A model generated the notes under the pieces. The model did not search any database. It saw only the letters and a program-made list of their open reading frames with translations, and was not told the origin of the DNA. 64,000 nucleotides of DNA from Erinaceus europaeus (lineage: Eukaryota; Chordata; Mammalia; Eulipotyphla; Erinaceidae). The stretch lies in NCBI RefSeq assembly GCF_950295315.1, contig NC_080172.1, positions 80,991,118 to 81,055,117 of the forward strand, written 5' to 3'. Positions 1-10,505 of the stretch are shown in pieces. Every line of letters begins with the position of its first letter. Positions within the stretch are counted from its first letter, which is position 1. The position numbers were made by a program, and so were the translations under genes.

Positions 1-598
1 CAGAGACAAAGTGCTATGTTTCCTCAGAATTCTCGTTCTTACACAGTGTAGGCAGAGTAGATTTTTATGTTTTCTCTTCTTGATTCCTACAATATGCTCA
101 TTTATTTTAGAAATATTTCATAGTCTCGCAGTTTTATCTATTTGTACCTCTTGTGTTTTACCTGACTTCCTACTTATGTGATAATTCTTGTGATGGCAGA
201 CCTATATATATTTTCCTCATTAATGTAGTCCCATCCTGGCACATATATCTTTTGAAAGAATAAGATGTTGTCTCTGTAATGGAAATTTCTTCAACAAGTA
301 GATATCAGGTATAAACAAGATAATTAGTTAGAAATTAAATTTGTATATATATTTATCCTAGTCATCGGTATTCTAAGAAGTTGTGTTCTGAGAAAGTGGG
401 GTGTGTGTGTATGTGTGTGTGTGAGAGAGAGAGAAGCCATAGTTTCTTCTGACAAAATAACAGTGTGTTGGAAGCTCCCACAAGTCAACTTTGCAGACAT
501 ACTGAGCTGAAACCAGCAGTCCATTTAAATGAAATTGGATGGTACTTTTTCTTTATAGTTTTCTTTATTGGAATGCATTGCTTTCAAAATGTTGAATG
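1..598. other. single-copy AT-rich sequence, no gene
   Basis: No repeat family or convincing open frame is recognised apart from the TG/GA microsatellite near 400. The two short overlapping open frames have no coding character: one is read through the microsatellite. Confidence 0.6.
400..434. repeat. (TG)n/(GA)n microsatellite
   Basis: A TG run broken by one A passes directly into a GA run. Alternating purine-pyrimidine DNA of this length is a common polymorphic simple repeat in mammals. Confidence 0.9.
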
Positions 599-604
599 GA
601 AATA

Positions 605-1006
605 TGTTGTTTTCCACGGGCTGGCTTCACGGGCGGGTAACATGGTTGAGCTGTAAGCAGTATCTCTTTATTCATGCAGGATGCAGCGCAATCTATACCA
701 AGCTAGACTAAACTAAAAACTACAAACAATCTTGTCCTTATAAATATACTAGCCCAGTAGGGTGGGAACAGGAGGCCACGCAGAGAGGGTGGAGAGAAAA
801 GTGACTGGTGAAAATCAGGGTATGACAAGGAGAGGGGGCAGAGCAGGCAAGAATTCCACCACAGAACCACCAATGCCCTGGAGGGAGGGTGGTGCTTGCT
901 AACAGCAGCCATGCAAATAGAATGAAGTGGTTATGTAAATAGAATAGTGTTAATCAGGGGGGATTAAACTAATGAAACAGAAGGGGTTTTTAGAAGCATA
1001 CCAACA
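605..1006 (-). mobile_element. solo LTR, family 1, with 6-bp target duplication
   Basis: Read on the minus strand it begins TGTTGG and ends AACA, the usual TG...CA ends of a retroviral LTR. GAAATA is repeated exactly on both sides (599-604 and 1007-1012), a 6-bp target-site duplication. On its own strand it has a TATA-like stretch near 738-749 and an AATAAA signal at 672-667. The block around the phrase CCCTCCAGGGCATTGGTGG is shared with the LTRs at 23206-23633 and 47867-48360. There is no internal retroviral sequence, so this is a solo LTR left by recombination. The 6-bp duplication fits ERV class II (ERVK-like) integration; the class is an inference. Confidence 0.88.
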
Positions 1007-1012
1007 GAAATA

Positions 1013-1680
1013 AACATTTTTGGAGGAACATATTCTTCTAGCCTGATCTTTTTCATTTATATTTATGTCTCAAGGCTTTCAAATGAGTTGTCTGCCATTT
1101 TGAAAGCCTGACTAGTTAGTGCCTCTCTTTTTGCTAGCTAGTCTATTATGCTTTCTGGCTCATACTTTTTATAGTTACCAGGGTTTCATTGCTCCTTTTA
1201 CAGATATGAAGAACACGAGAGATGACAAGATACCACAGAACCAAAATTTCCTTCAGTACAGTGGGGGCTTTACTCAAACTTGGATATGACAAAGCAGGCA
1301 AACTATCCATGTAAGCTATTTTGTTCACTCAGGTTTCATAACAAATGTCCATTCCTTCTGGGAAGCTTTACATGTCTCTGAGACTAGTTCACATATCATT
1401 TTTTACATGATTTATTAGTCTTATTTTTTCCATGACCCCTGTTAGTTGTTTTGCCGGTAAAATACATCTTGAGAATGAACTGTTAAGCCTGTTTTCCCCA
1501 TAGAAATGAAAAGTCAACAAGATGGAGACTGGCCATGTTTCTTAGCCATCTTTCTATCTCCAGTGTTCCAATGATAAGCACATCTTTAAAACATAGAATG
1601 AAAGTTTATAGGGATGAAAAGTTGTCTATAAAAGCACAATTTTAACAAATGTCACAAAAGATCCCATTTCAACTACTTTT
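1013..1680. other. single-copy sequence, no gene
   Basis: No repeat or gene recognised. A 60-codon minus-strand open frame near 1146-1328 shows no domain and no coding signature. Confidence 0.5.
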
Positions 1681-1903
1681 CTTTTTTTAATTTTTTAAGT
1701 TATTTTTATTTATTTATTGAATAGAGACAGCCAGGAATCAAGTGAGATGGGGGAGACAGAGAGGGAGAGAGACAGAGAGACACCTGCAGAACTGCTTTAG
1801 CACTCGCAAAGCTTTCCCTCTGCAGGTGGGGATTGGGGTCTCAAACCTGGGTCCTTGTGCATTGTAACAAATGTGTTCAATCAGATGCACCACCACCAGG
1901 CCT
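1681..1903 (-). mobile_element. SINE-B copy, minus strand
   Basis: A T-rich tail at the left is followed by a purine-rich GAGA body, then ACACCTGCAGAACTGC, the block CTTTCCCTCTGCAGGTGGGG, and a B-box complement in TCAAACCTGGGTCC, ending ACCACCACCAGGCC. This is a tRNA-derived SINE read backwards. Divergence from other copies suggests it is moderately old. Confidence 0.85.
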
Positions 1904-3160
1904 CTCTCAATTATTTTTCTGAAGAATTATTTAATGATTTAAACTGAATAATGTAATCCAGAAATAAAGTGCTTATGGGAAGAAAACAAGTTAAATCTCT
2001 AGTGGGTAGAGGCACTTTCAGTAACACTAGAAATGGCAGCTAATATCTTATTAATACCCTGTCATAAAGGCATGATCAAGTTAACTTACCTTACAGAAAT
2101 AATGAAAATCTGTCATGTATCAGCTTTTGCTCTTTTTCTATGCTTCAATGCCAACCATGCATCTCATATTAAAGATTATAATTCTTCACTTTTTATATTG
2201 GTTGCACAAAGTTACAGTAAACTACAGAATTCTGCTACAGTTATCAAACACTGCATAATTTCTAGTTATATGTGACTAATATGCAACCTCTCTGCAGTGT
2301 TAATAATAAAGCAATTAGCCTAAAATACAAAATTGGTGTTAGTTCCTTGACTATTTTCTCATCACAGTCTGCTCCTGGTTTTGAACAATTGTACATTGTA
2401 CTTTTTATAATGTTAGCTCAAGATAAAATTTATTATTACCTTTATCACAACAGTCTCAGCAGTTACCACCTCCAATTTTCTCACCTTTTCTTTTTCCCCA
2501 AATTTGTGTGTGTGTAAGGTAATGTCTGCAACAGAAGACTATTATAAATCAGGGGGGTTATGATCAATTAAGAATGTTAAGAGACATATATTATCATAGC
2601 TCTCTACATTTATCTTTCTTCTTTTTTAATACTAATAGATCTTGTAGGAGACACTTTCATTGTGTCTGACACTTCTAATGTTAGTGTCAATGGAGGTATG
2701 TGTGAAAACCATTACCTTGTCAATTCCGTGATGTCAATGGCACTTGATGTCAATGAAAATGTATAAGGTTCTTCCATTATCATTGTAACAGCTTCTCTAG
2801 TCTTTTCAATATATCAAAAGACACTAGTCTGTAAGAAAGCCTAACTACCTGAAATTGCTGCCTGCGTTTTTTGAAATTAAAACTTAGATATTGTACTGTG
2901 TGATTTGTTTTTTTTTCATAGCTAGCAATAGCAAAACTATATAGAATGACAAATAAAATAATAAGCAATTATTTTGTGACTAGAATTATGAAATGGCTGT
3001 TTTGAACTTTTAGAATGCAAATTATTGGTGCACATAATAGAGAAAAATCTTTGTTTATAAGTAGATATAATGAAGAGAACTTCAGCTGTCTACAATTTGT
3101 CTTGAAAATACACTGAAACACTCATTAAAGAAAGGAGGTCATCAAAAGCAATTACTTTAC
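1904..3160. other. single-copy sequence, no clear gene
   Basis: No repeat family recognised. One plus-strand stretch at about 2648-2695 is preceded by TTGTAG and followed by GTATGT, so it looks like a 48-base exon, but it is too short to support. The open frames of about 80 codons at 2033-2517 are AT-rich and show no domain. Confidence 0.45.
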
Positions 3161-3229
3161 CTAGAGTTATGCTTCTCAAAAGCAGCAATGTACCTGTTCC
3201 GATACTGAGCTGGTTCATATAGTAGTTTC
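3161..3229 (-). other. candidate exon c (minus strand)
   Basis: On the minus strand the sequence TCTTTTTCTAG precedes this 69-base segment and GTAAAGT follows it, a good acceptor and a strong donor. Two frames are open. In one the segment joins in phase to the candidate exon at 3353-3456, giving the junction peptide SDGNYYMNQLSIGTG. The segment contains a CpG and is richer in G+C than its flanks. I do not recognise the protein. It could be a real exon of an unidentified gene or a chance match. Confidence 0.3.
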
Positions 3230-3352
3230 CTAGAAAAAGAGTAATCTTGGCATATCATTATTATTGGGTAAATAACACTTAGGTCATTAAAAAATAAATA
3301 GAATATTTTTAAAAGCAACGTGAAACTTCTATTACTTGAAAAAAGAATAAAC

Positions 3353-3456
3353 CATCAGACTGAGGAGATCTGCTTTCATCCGTGGAGTTTGGTATTCCTT
3401 CAAATCGAGAAGAGCCTTTTAAAACATCACAGTGCTCTTTCTTCCCACTTGTGACA
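3353..3456 (-). other. candidate exon b (minus strand)
   Basis: On the minus strand a branch-point-like CTGAT and the tract ATTTCTTTTTCAG precede this 104-base segment. Only one frame is open; it includes KKEHCDVLKGSSRFEG and runs 34 codons. The donor (ATG/GTTTAT) is weak. It keeps three CpGs in an otherwise CpG-poor region. Splicing to the segment at 3161-3229 across a 123-base intron keeps a 57-codon frame. No known family is recognised. Confidence 0.35.
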
Positions 3457-3762
3457 CTGAAAAAGAAATAGCATCAGTTACAACGATAAAACTCCAAGCT
3501 TATTTAACCATTTCCCAATTCTAAATTAGGCACCTGCATAATAATTGAATCACATATGAAAAGTATATCTTCATTCCCCAAATCTAGATGTTGAGGAAAT
3601 TTAAGCAGTATTTTCACTCTAAGGACAACAGTGGCATTGAAAAGGAATCAAGACTAATCACCTTAAATTTTTAATCAAATTATGCAGGCTGGGAGTGGTT
3701 AAAAATACCCCCCCCAAGGTCTTGTTTGCTTTCTTTTAGGTAAGATTGTTGTCATTTCCTAC

Positions 3763-3860
3763 CATTAATAGCCTTGGTACAGTTAGGGATTTTGTCTTGC
3801 ATTGAGTCATCATTTGTTTTCCAAATCTTTCTGCTTTATTGTTGTCAAAAGGCAGTATTG
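3763..3860 (-). other. candidate exon a (minus strand)
   Basis: The minus strand reads GTTCTTTTTCAG before this 98-base segment and GTAGGA after it. One frame is open for 32 codons and includes FDNNKAERFGKQMMTQ. Its end phase (0) does not match the start phase needed by the candidate exon at 3353-3456, so if both are real an unseen exon must lie between them, or one is spurious. The protein is not recognised. Confidence 0.25.
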
Positions 3861-4483
3861 CTGAAAAAGAACACATTCCAAATTAAAAACTATCCTCTTC
3901 AGCGAAGGCAAATCTTATTCCTGAGGTCAAGGACCATTTGAATCATCAGTATACCCTTCTATATAGTTGAATTGACATTATGAGTCAGCTCACATAAACC
4001 AAAATCGTGTCAGCCTTATAATGCTTTGTAGCCATCCATTTCTTAAAATGGATTAACAGGAAATTACCAGCATCATTCTATCAATACATCACTCTGTCTT
4101 GTACTAGTGGCTGGCCCGTTGTGTTTTTTTTTTTTTTTCTTCATATGCAGCTGCTATTCAAGAACTTTTCGCACATACTTATTTTGAAACACAATTAAAA
4201 AAATATTAGCTGGAGTTGCTGCATCTACAATTAAACTACTTATTTTGTTTCCACTTAACAAATGTATTTCAAAAGTGGTGAAAACTGCTTTAAAAATCCA
4301 CCAACCACTTTATAATACATAATAATTTATCTCAAATGAAATTCAAAATTTAAACATATATTCTCCTTGCCATGCATATGGTAGTTAATAATGCCTTGAA
4401 TTTGTCTGTATTAAAAGCATTAGCTTAAATTTTGATGTATTTAAAACACTAAATTACAACTTAAAAAAATAACTCCAAATATA
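3861..4483. other. single-copy sequence, no gene
   Basis: No repeat family recognised. It contains a T-run of about 17 near 4122. Confidence 0.5.
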
Positions 4484-4632
4484 GTGCCAGGGATACACAG
4501 TGGTAGTTCACCAGACTTCTGTGTTTGAGGTCTCAGTTTCAGTTCTCAGCACTACCATATGTCAGAGCTGAATAGTGCTCTATCTCTCAGTCTTTCTGTC
4601 ACTCATCAAAATAAAAATCTTTTTTTTAAATG
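4484..4632 (+). mobile_element. SINE-E copy, tRNA-headed
   Basis: A head GTGCCAGGGATACACAGTGG is followed by a degraded B box (TCAGTTTCAGTTC), then CAGCACTACCATATGTCAGAG, a TCTCTCAGTCTTTCTGTC body and an ATCAAAATAAAAATC tail. This is the layout of a short tRNA-derived SINE with an A-rich tail. The family name is not certain. Confidence 0.7.
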
Positions 4633-6764
4633 CCATATAGTGTTGCACAATTCCACTGAATTGAGTATATTTAATTATTTTTAACATTTCAAGAATGTAT
4701 TTTATCTAGGTTTAACAAAAACCTTTTGAAGTAGACATTACTATTTCCATTCTATGGATGAGAAGACTGACATGAAATAGATTGACTTGTTCTAAAATTT
4801 GCCTGACAATTAAGAGTTGTAACTAGAATTCACAACATGTTTAATGATTACACATGATCCACAGTGTGTGTCCAACCATGATATTTTTCTTAGAATTGAA
4901 AAAAAAAGTACAATCAAAGAAATATTCCTTCAATTATTTTTGTATTCTGTATGTTTGGTTCATTCTGGGTTGAATCATGTCTAATTCCTTTAAAATATAA
5001 ACAGAGTAGTAAAAATATGGACATCTAGGGAAAGTAAAAAATAGAGTAGAAAAGCAAGTCACATAATGGTGCCATGAGGTCTAGGTGATGCTTTTGGTTT
5101 CTGTTTCTCAAAATGTGGTTCAGGAGTGTAGCTTGTTACAAATACAGGATCTTATCCACCTCCCAGACTTGCTCAATTTTAATCTGCTTTTTAACCAGAT
5201 GGCCAAATGATTCATGGGCATATTCAATTTAGAATGCTGGCATTATTGACTGATTTGACCAAATAGAAGCTGAGTTGGTATTTTTCACGCACTTTGGAAA
5301 GCTTGAGTTGACCCATAGTTCTGTCTGTAAACCTGGGGTTCAGTATTCTAATGAAGAAAAAGATTGCTCAGGAGGGGTTGCCATGGGATTTCAAATGGCT
5401 GAGGTACCAGCAATCTCTCCAGCCAGACTCAGGGGAAATCACATCAAATAGTAGAGACTTGGCAGGCTGCCAGCACTATCACAATAGCTTCTTTTTCATT
5501 CTTTCTCCCTTTCAGTTCAGACCTGTGCTTTATGCCCATATATGTTTTTACTTAAGCTCCAGTCTGGACATGAAGAGAACACTGTTGGATGATGTCAAAA
5601 GAGTGAATGCAGAAAGAAAAATAACTGGTGAGAAAATTTTAAAATAAGCACCCTTAGTGAGTGTTTTAGAGAAAGGGGAGGAGGAAGGAAAGAGAGAATG
5701 AAAAAGACTGAGCAGGTGGTGAAAGAAAACATGATGCATAGTGAAAATTTAAAGAGCTACCAAAGATCTCTTAGAATTAATATCCCATTGGAGTCTAAAT
5801 TTAATATCTAGCTTGTCACACAAGCCATGATGTTACTTTTCATCTGAGCATATAATTTTCATACCATCAAGAGAAAGAAAATTTTGGCTAGATGTAAACC
5901 TTTACTGGTAAAAGATTTCTAATGTATTAATAAATTATTGAATTTAAAAGGGTATAATAAATTATAACCTCAACTGTCATAATAATATGGCATACTAGAA
6001 AAATGATTAAATTGTTATCTCTATTATATCTGTTACAGATGAATTTCCTAGATAAATGAAAAAAAAACTAGCTTGTTCATTATTTTGCTTTCCTAGCAAG
6101 TGTCCTACAGTCATGACACAAATTCATATAATGTCCTTGAGCTGAATGGCTGTTAGAAATTCAGAGTTACACTGAAGTTTGTGAAAATTCACAGATGGCA
6201 GAATAGGATTCCTGCTGAATATATATTTGATGAGATTATGTGTCTCATTTATTCCAGCCACAAAAGGAAATATTTTGCACTTATGAACTGTGCCACATTT
6301 AAACTTGTTTTGGTGATAGTAAGTGAATAATGAACATGTTAGTTGAAAATTTAAAAACCTAGGGAAGCCTTGTCCTTTTTATTCTGTCTTTTTTTCTTCT
6401 TCTGTGAATATAGACATTTACCTGCCCCCTTGAAGTATACTATACTTGATGAGGTGTCATTCTTTTCCATTTTACTTTTAAGTTTAGTGAATACAGGTTA
6501 GGATCAAATAGATGTCAAGGTTTGTATTGGTGATTTAAAAAACGAAAGGAAAGAAAATTTATATTTACACAGAATTACATAGAATAAAAGTTACTTCTCT
6601 ATGTATTACCTTTCATATTATTACCCTTATGATGATTTTTGAACTGTTAGCAGTTATAATGATTTTTCAGATGAGAAAGCCAACTATCAGTGGTTAAATA
6701 ATTTACTCAAGAGCACGTAAGTAAACAGCAGGGCAAAGCAATATTTCAGTTTGAACTCGGATGA
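4633..6764. other. single-copy AT-rich sequence
   Basis: No repeat family recognised over 2.1 kb. It holds one exon-like segment (5516-5627), listed separately. Confidence 0.5.
5516..5627 (+). other. candidate exon (plus strand)
   Basis: TTCTTTCTCCCTTTCAG lies directly upstream and GTGAGAAA directly downstream, both close to splice consensus. The 112-base segment is open in one frame, with the C-terminal part reading MKRTLLDDVKRVNAERKITG. That frame also stays open upstream of the acceptor, so the open frame alone is weak support. It lies on the opposite strand to the candidates at 3.2-3.9 kb, so it would belong to another gene. It may be chance. Confidence 0.22.
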
Positions 6765-7000
6765 TTAGTCTTTTTTTTTTCTTTTTGTCACCAGATTATC
6801 TCTGGAGATTGGTGCCTGCATAAATACTGTTAATGGTCTTTTCTCTATTGTGATGACAAGAGAGGGAGAGAGAGAGAGAATGAGATTAGAGCACTGCTCA
6901 GCTCTGGTTTATGTTGGTGTTGGGGATTGAACCTGGGACCTTTGGTGCCTCAGGCATGAAAGTCTTTTGCATAACCTTTATGCTGTCTTTAAAGCCCAGT
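6765..7000 (-). mobile_element. SINE-C copy with 3' module, minus strand
   Basis: From left to right: a T-run, GTCACCAGATTATCTCTGG (the complement of the shared 3' module), a GAGA run, then AGAGCACTGCTCAGCTCTGG and GGGGATTGAACCTGGGACC, which is a B box read backwards, and CATAACCTTTATGCTGTC. The tRNA-like promoter is therefore on the minus strand. Confidence 0.85.
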
Positions 7001-7409
7001 ATATGTCATTATTTATTTTTTTTTGAAATGTACAGTCTGATGACAGCAGGGAGACATATAGAAGCAAGGAGTTAAGTATGGAGAACTGAGGGTGTGTTCA
7101 AAAGAGGAACTCCAGACCGAAGGATATTGATGTACTAGTAGTGATCTAGATCACCCTTCTCCTAATTTAATCCTTCAGACAGAATTTGGGAGGGAAAACA
7201 AAAAGAAATACCTTTATGAAGTAAATAGTATGTGTATGAAGGGGATGTAGGACCTGAGATTAGAAAATGTCTTACAATAATGGGAACAGCTTGTGCCAAA
7301 GTTGCACTAGAGTGGGAAGTTTGACAATTTTAGAAAGGTGCCAAGTATGTTCTCAGTGGGTGAAGGATAGAAGAATAAAGGAGGAGTAGAATGCTAAAAA
7401 GTGAGAAGA
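7001..7409. other. single-copy sequence, no gene
   Basis: No repeat or gene recognised. Confidence 0.5.
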
Positions 7410-7537
7410 ATACTGAGAAAGTAGCTCAATGATGTCTTGTGTATATGAGGTTCTAGGTTTACGCCAGTGCTCTGATGTCTCTTCTTCTCTCTCAAACAAG
7501 CTGAACGATGGGAAAAATAAAATTAAAAAAGGAGAAG
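7410..7537 (+). mobile_element. degraded SINE-E-like copy
   Basis: AGAAAGTAGCTCAATGATGT, GAGGTTCTAGGTTTACGCC (decayed B box), AGTGCTCTGATGTCTCTTC and an AAAATAAAATTAAAAAAGG tail follow in the order of a tRNA-derived SINE. It is old and diverged. Confidence 0.5.
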
Positions 7538-8507
7538 GAACTTGACAATGCAATTTATAAACTGAAAGTTTTGAGTCTAAGGCAATGGGGAGGTCTTGAA
7601 GACATTTGCAGGGGTTTTAAGACCAGTGAAAATGATAGGTCTTGCATTTTGAAAACTCTGTAGCTGACACATGGTGAATGGATTGAAGAGTAAACAGGAA
7701 ACACTGGATGCCAAGAAAAGTGAGATTTGAGACAACTGGATTATAATTTCTAGATACTTGCAACTTTTTATTTCTAAGACATTTTACAATTGTATAAATA
7801 ATTTATACAGTTCTATAATTTATTGATGTTTAAGTTGTAGATACTGTCTTTCTACTATGGTTTCTGAGAATTTTATCCTACCCATTTTTCCCACTATTTA
7901 ACATTGAATATATATTTTTATAATTCAATTTAGTATATGGTTGTGTTATGACATTATAAAAGCAATGTAAACATTAATTTCTTATGGTTCATTTAATGAA
8001 TTATGATTGTAACTTCATGCAATTTTTTTTTCTTTAGTCTCCATTTTAAGTTGATTAAATTTTTATAGACCCACTTTGATATAGATTGCCAAATGTCTCT
8101 TTATATATACCCGTTATTTTTCAAATTCTCAAATACATCAAATAATTTGGACTATATGACCCTCTGCCTAACTGTACTGGCATTCTCCTAGTCAGCTGAC
8201 TTGGAGTCTTCCATTGCTATTGTGAGGAAACTGCTTTCTCTGCTGCCTTCTGAGAAGTCCATTTTATTCTGACTGCTACTAGTAATATGTAATAATTCTC
8301 CCTTTCTTTGGAGTCTTTTAATATCACATTTGATCTCTGCTGTTTTAAAACTCATAATGGAGCTAGTATGCTAAATTATAATCATGTATGGTTTTGAATA
8401 CATAATTGATACTGTCAATGTGTAGGTTCAGATTTCCTACTTAAATGTTTTAAATAACTACTAACCTCTGTTCTTTCTTATTTATACTTTTAAACTACAT
8501 TTTTGGA
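7538..8507. other. single-copy AT-rich sequence
   Basis: No gene or known repeat recognised. Confidence 0.5.
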
Positions 8508-8537
8508 TTTTGGTCCTCTTGGACTCAGTTTAGCCTC
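8508..8537 (+). repeat. left arm of a 30-bp perfect inverted repeat
   Basis: The arm begins TTTTGGTCCTCTTGGACT and its exact reverse complement lies at 10211-10240. A long T-run follows at about 8541. The LTR at 8645-9255 lies between the two arms. No transposon family is recognised from the arms. Confidence 0.85.
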
Positions 8538-8644
8538 CAATTTTTTTTTTTTTTTTGTCTAAGTCTCTCATTTTCTTGTCTTTATACTTATATCGTCAGT
8601 ATGTATGATTTGTTGTTGTTGTTGTTTCTGTGAGATTTCTTGAC

Positions 8645-9255
8645 TGTTGGGAACTGGGCCCACTGTCTGGGAAGTCCAGGCTATCATTTCCATGAGAGTC
8701 AGAGCGAGTAGACCTCAGGCCGTGCCCCCTCTCTGGGTTGAGACGATGGCAGGTCCCCCCTGACCTCTGGATTTATATGGTTGGACCTCTGGACGTGGGC
8801 ACCTTTCTATACATGCCATTCCTCCCCCCTTTAAACAAAATCCATTAATTACTGTGTATGGCTAACTTGAAAACCATGCAAACATCCTGTTGTTCAACTG
8901 CCTCCCTTCCTCCTTGCCCTGAAGTGCCTGCAATTTACCTCCAGAGAAATATACATTGTGAAACTTGTGATCAAACTTTGTATGGTAACTTTTTACTTGT
9001 GATCAAATAGTTTGTAGGTCAAGATGTAACTATGTGTTGTGTTTGGGTTAATGATCACCTTAATTGTCTTTCTGGACGATGGGTATACCTGCTTGCTTTC
9101 TACCCCAATAAACGAGATGACCCTTTGAGTCCCTCCTTATTTGTCTCTCCATGCACTTTACCCTCCCACACGGAGTCACCCTCGATCTCCCAGGGGGCTG
9201 CTCTGACCCTTCACCACCACTGGCCAGGGAGGCATAGGACCCGGAGCGACCCGCA
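8645..9255 (+). mobile_element. solo LTR, family 2
   Basis: It starts TGTTGGGAACTGGGCCCACT and ends GACCCGCA. It aligns along its length with the LTR at 43763-44365: shared landmarks include CTGTCTGGGAAGTCCAGGC, TTTGTAGGTCAAGATGTAAC and the 3' part CCAGGGAGGCA. An AATAAA signal lies at 9107-9112, as expected for an LTR R region. No clean target duplication is seen (CTTGAC on the left, CATGAT on the right), unlike the second copy. An 84-codon open frame across its 3' half is non-coding LTR sequence. Confidence 0.85.
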
Positions 9256-10175
9256 CATGATTCTTCCCATTTCCAGTTTGTGTTAATTATGAAATTAAGT
9301 TGTATTAACCCAAGGACTTAATTTCAAAAATATTTTTCTTCCCCTCCTTTAAAATTTAATTATCCTGTTATACTTATTGAGATGCAATATATCCTTTGCT
9401 CTCACTTTCTCAGAGAAAATAAATTATAGAGCTTTAATTTAGAAAGTATTTTTTAGTTCCCAGCCCCACTTTTGAAAAATCTTGTATTGCTTGCCAAAAA
9501 TATGTACTAAATATCTTCTGATTTATGGACTTCCCATCTCAATGATTCCATATCTATAATGTAAGCATATGTGATTTGAATCAGTTCTTGCATTTGATAA
9601 CAGCTATGAAAAATAGCATTAAAAACTATTAGCTCAAGGAATTAATGCAGCTGTACATTTATATTCATGTTACCTAAAATATTTCTTTATTTCCTTAATA
9701 TTACAAGGAAAATAGCATACATCACAGTCATAGTGAAAAGAAATTCTCATTTCTTTCTGTGTTTAACAGAAATGTACAAGAAATCAGAAATATTTATTTT
9801 TAGAAGATTTCATTTTAAACACACATAAAGTAGAATTTATATAATTATAATAGATTCTCACTATATAAATTATCCTTAAAATAACATGGATAAATTGTAA
9901 ATATATGAATTATATATAATTTTAACAAACAGCTGCAAAATAGGCTTTTTTCAAGTATATTCAGAAACTAAGACATGCTGAGCTGAAATTGTAGCCTCAA
10001 CAAAAATAATATCATACAGAGCATATAATCAAAGCATGGTGAAATTAAACCAGAAATAAATAATGGGAAATATGCATTATTAGGAAATTAAGGAAATGAA
10101 AAATTAAACTGTTTTGGACTAAATGAAAGTAATAAATATCAAATTTAAGTAACTCACATTCTGTAATGGTGAAGA
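9256..10175. other. single-copy, very AT-rich sequence
   Basis: No gene or repeat family recognised. Confidence 0.5.
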
Positions 10176-10206
10176 TTTTTACAGGATTTTATAAATCCTG
10201 TAAAAA
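10176..10206. repeat. perfect 14-bp stem hairpin, 3-base loop
   Basis: The arm TTTTTACAGGATTT (10176-10189) is followed by a TAT loop and its exact complement AAATCCTGTAAAAA (10193-10206). A T-run after the stem, as in a bacterial terminator, is absent, and such a role would make no sense here. Confidence 0.9.
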
Positions 10207-10210
10207 GACA

Positions 10211-10240
10211 GAGGCTAAACTGAGTCCAAGAGGACCAAAA
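10211..10240 (-). repeat. right arm of a 30-bp perfect inverted repeat
   Basis: It starts GAGGCTAAACTGAGTCC and is the exact reverse complement of 8508-8537. It lies between the hairpin at 10176-10206 and a minus-strand L1 fragment. Confidence 0.85.
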
Positions 10241-10244
10241 TGTT

Positions 10245-10505
10245 AATTTTGTGACCTGACATCTTACTCTATTGCCTGATAATAAGGAGCTTCCTGCTGG
10301 ATTCTTTAGATTTTTCTTTGTATACTGTCAATATCATCTGCAAATAGTGAATGTCTGACTTCTCATCCAACTTGGATTCCTTTAATTTTTTGCTTTTGCC
10401 TGATTGCTATGGCAAGAACTTCCAACACTATGTTGAATAGTAGCAATGGTTGTGTATTTGTATCTAATGTTTTGCCTGGCTTTTTTGATATTTCAAGTTA
10501 GACTG
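10245..10505 (-). mobile_element. L1 ORF2 fragment, minus strand
   Basis: The sequence parallels the longer L1 at about 13390-13620: CTGCTGGATTCTTTAGATTT, TATCATCTGCAAATAGTG, GCCTGATTGCTATGGCAAGA and ACTATGTTGAATAG all have counterparts there. It is the reverse-transcriptase palm region around the conserved Asp pair, read backwards. No open frame survives. Confidence 0.85.

Noticed and set aside
9032..9286. 84-codon open frame across the end of an LTR
   Set aside because: It crosses the polyadenylation signal and the LTR boundary and has no homologue I recognise.
10176..10206. Possible rho-independent terminator
   Set aside because: The window is clearly mammalian nuclear DNA, and the stem lacks the trailing T-run.
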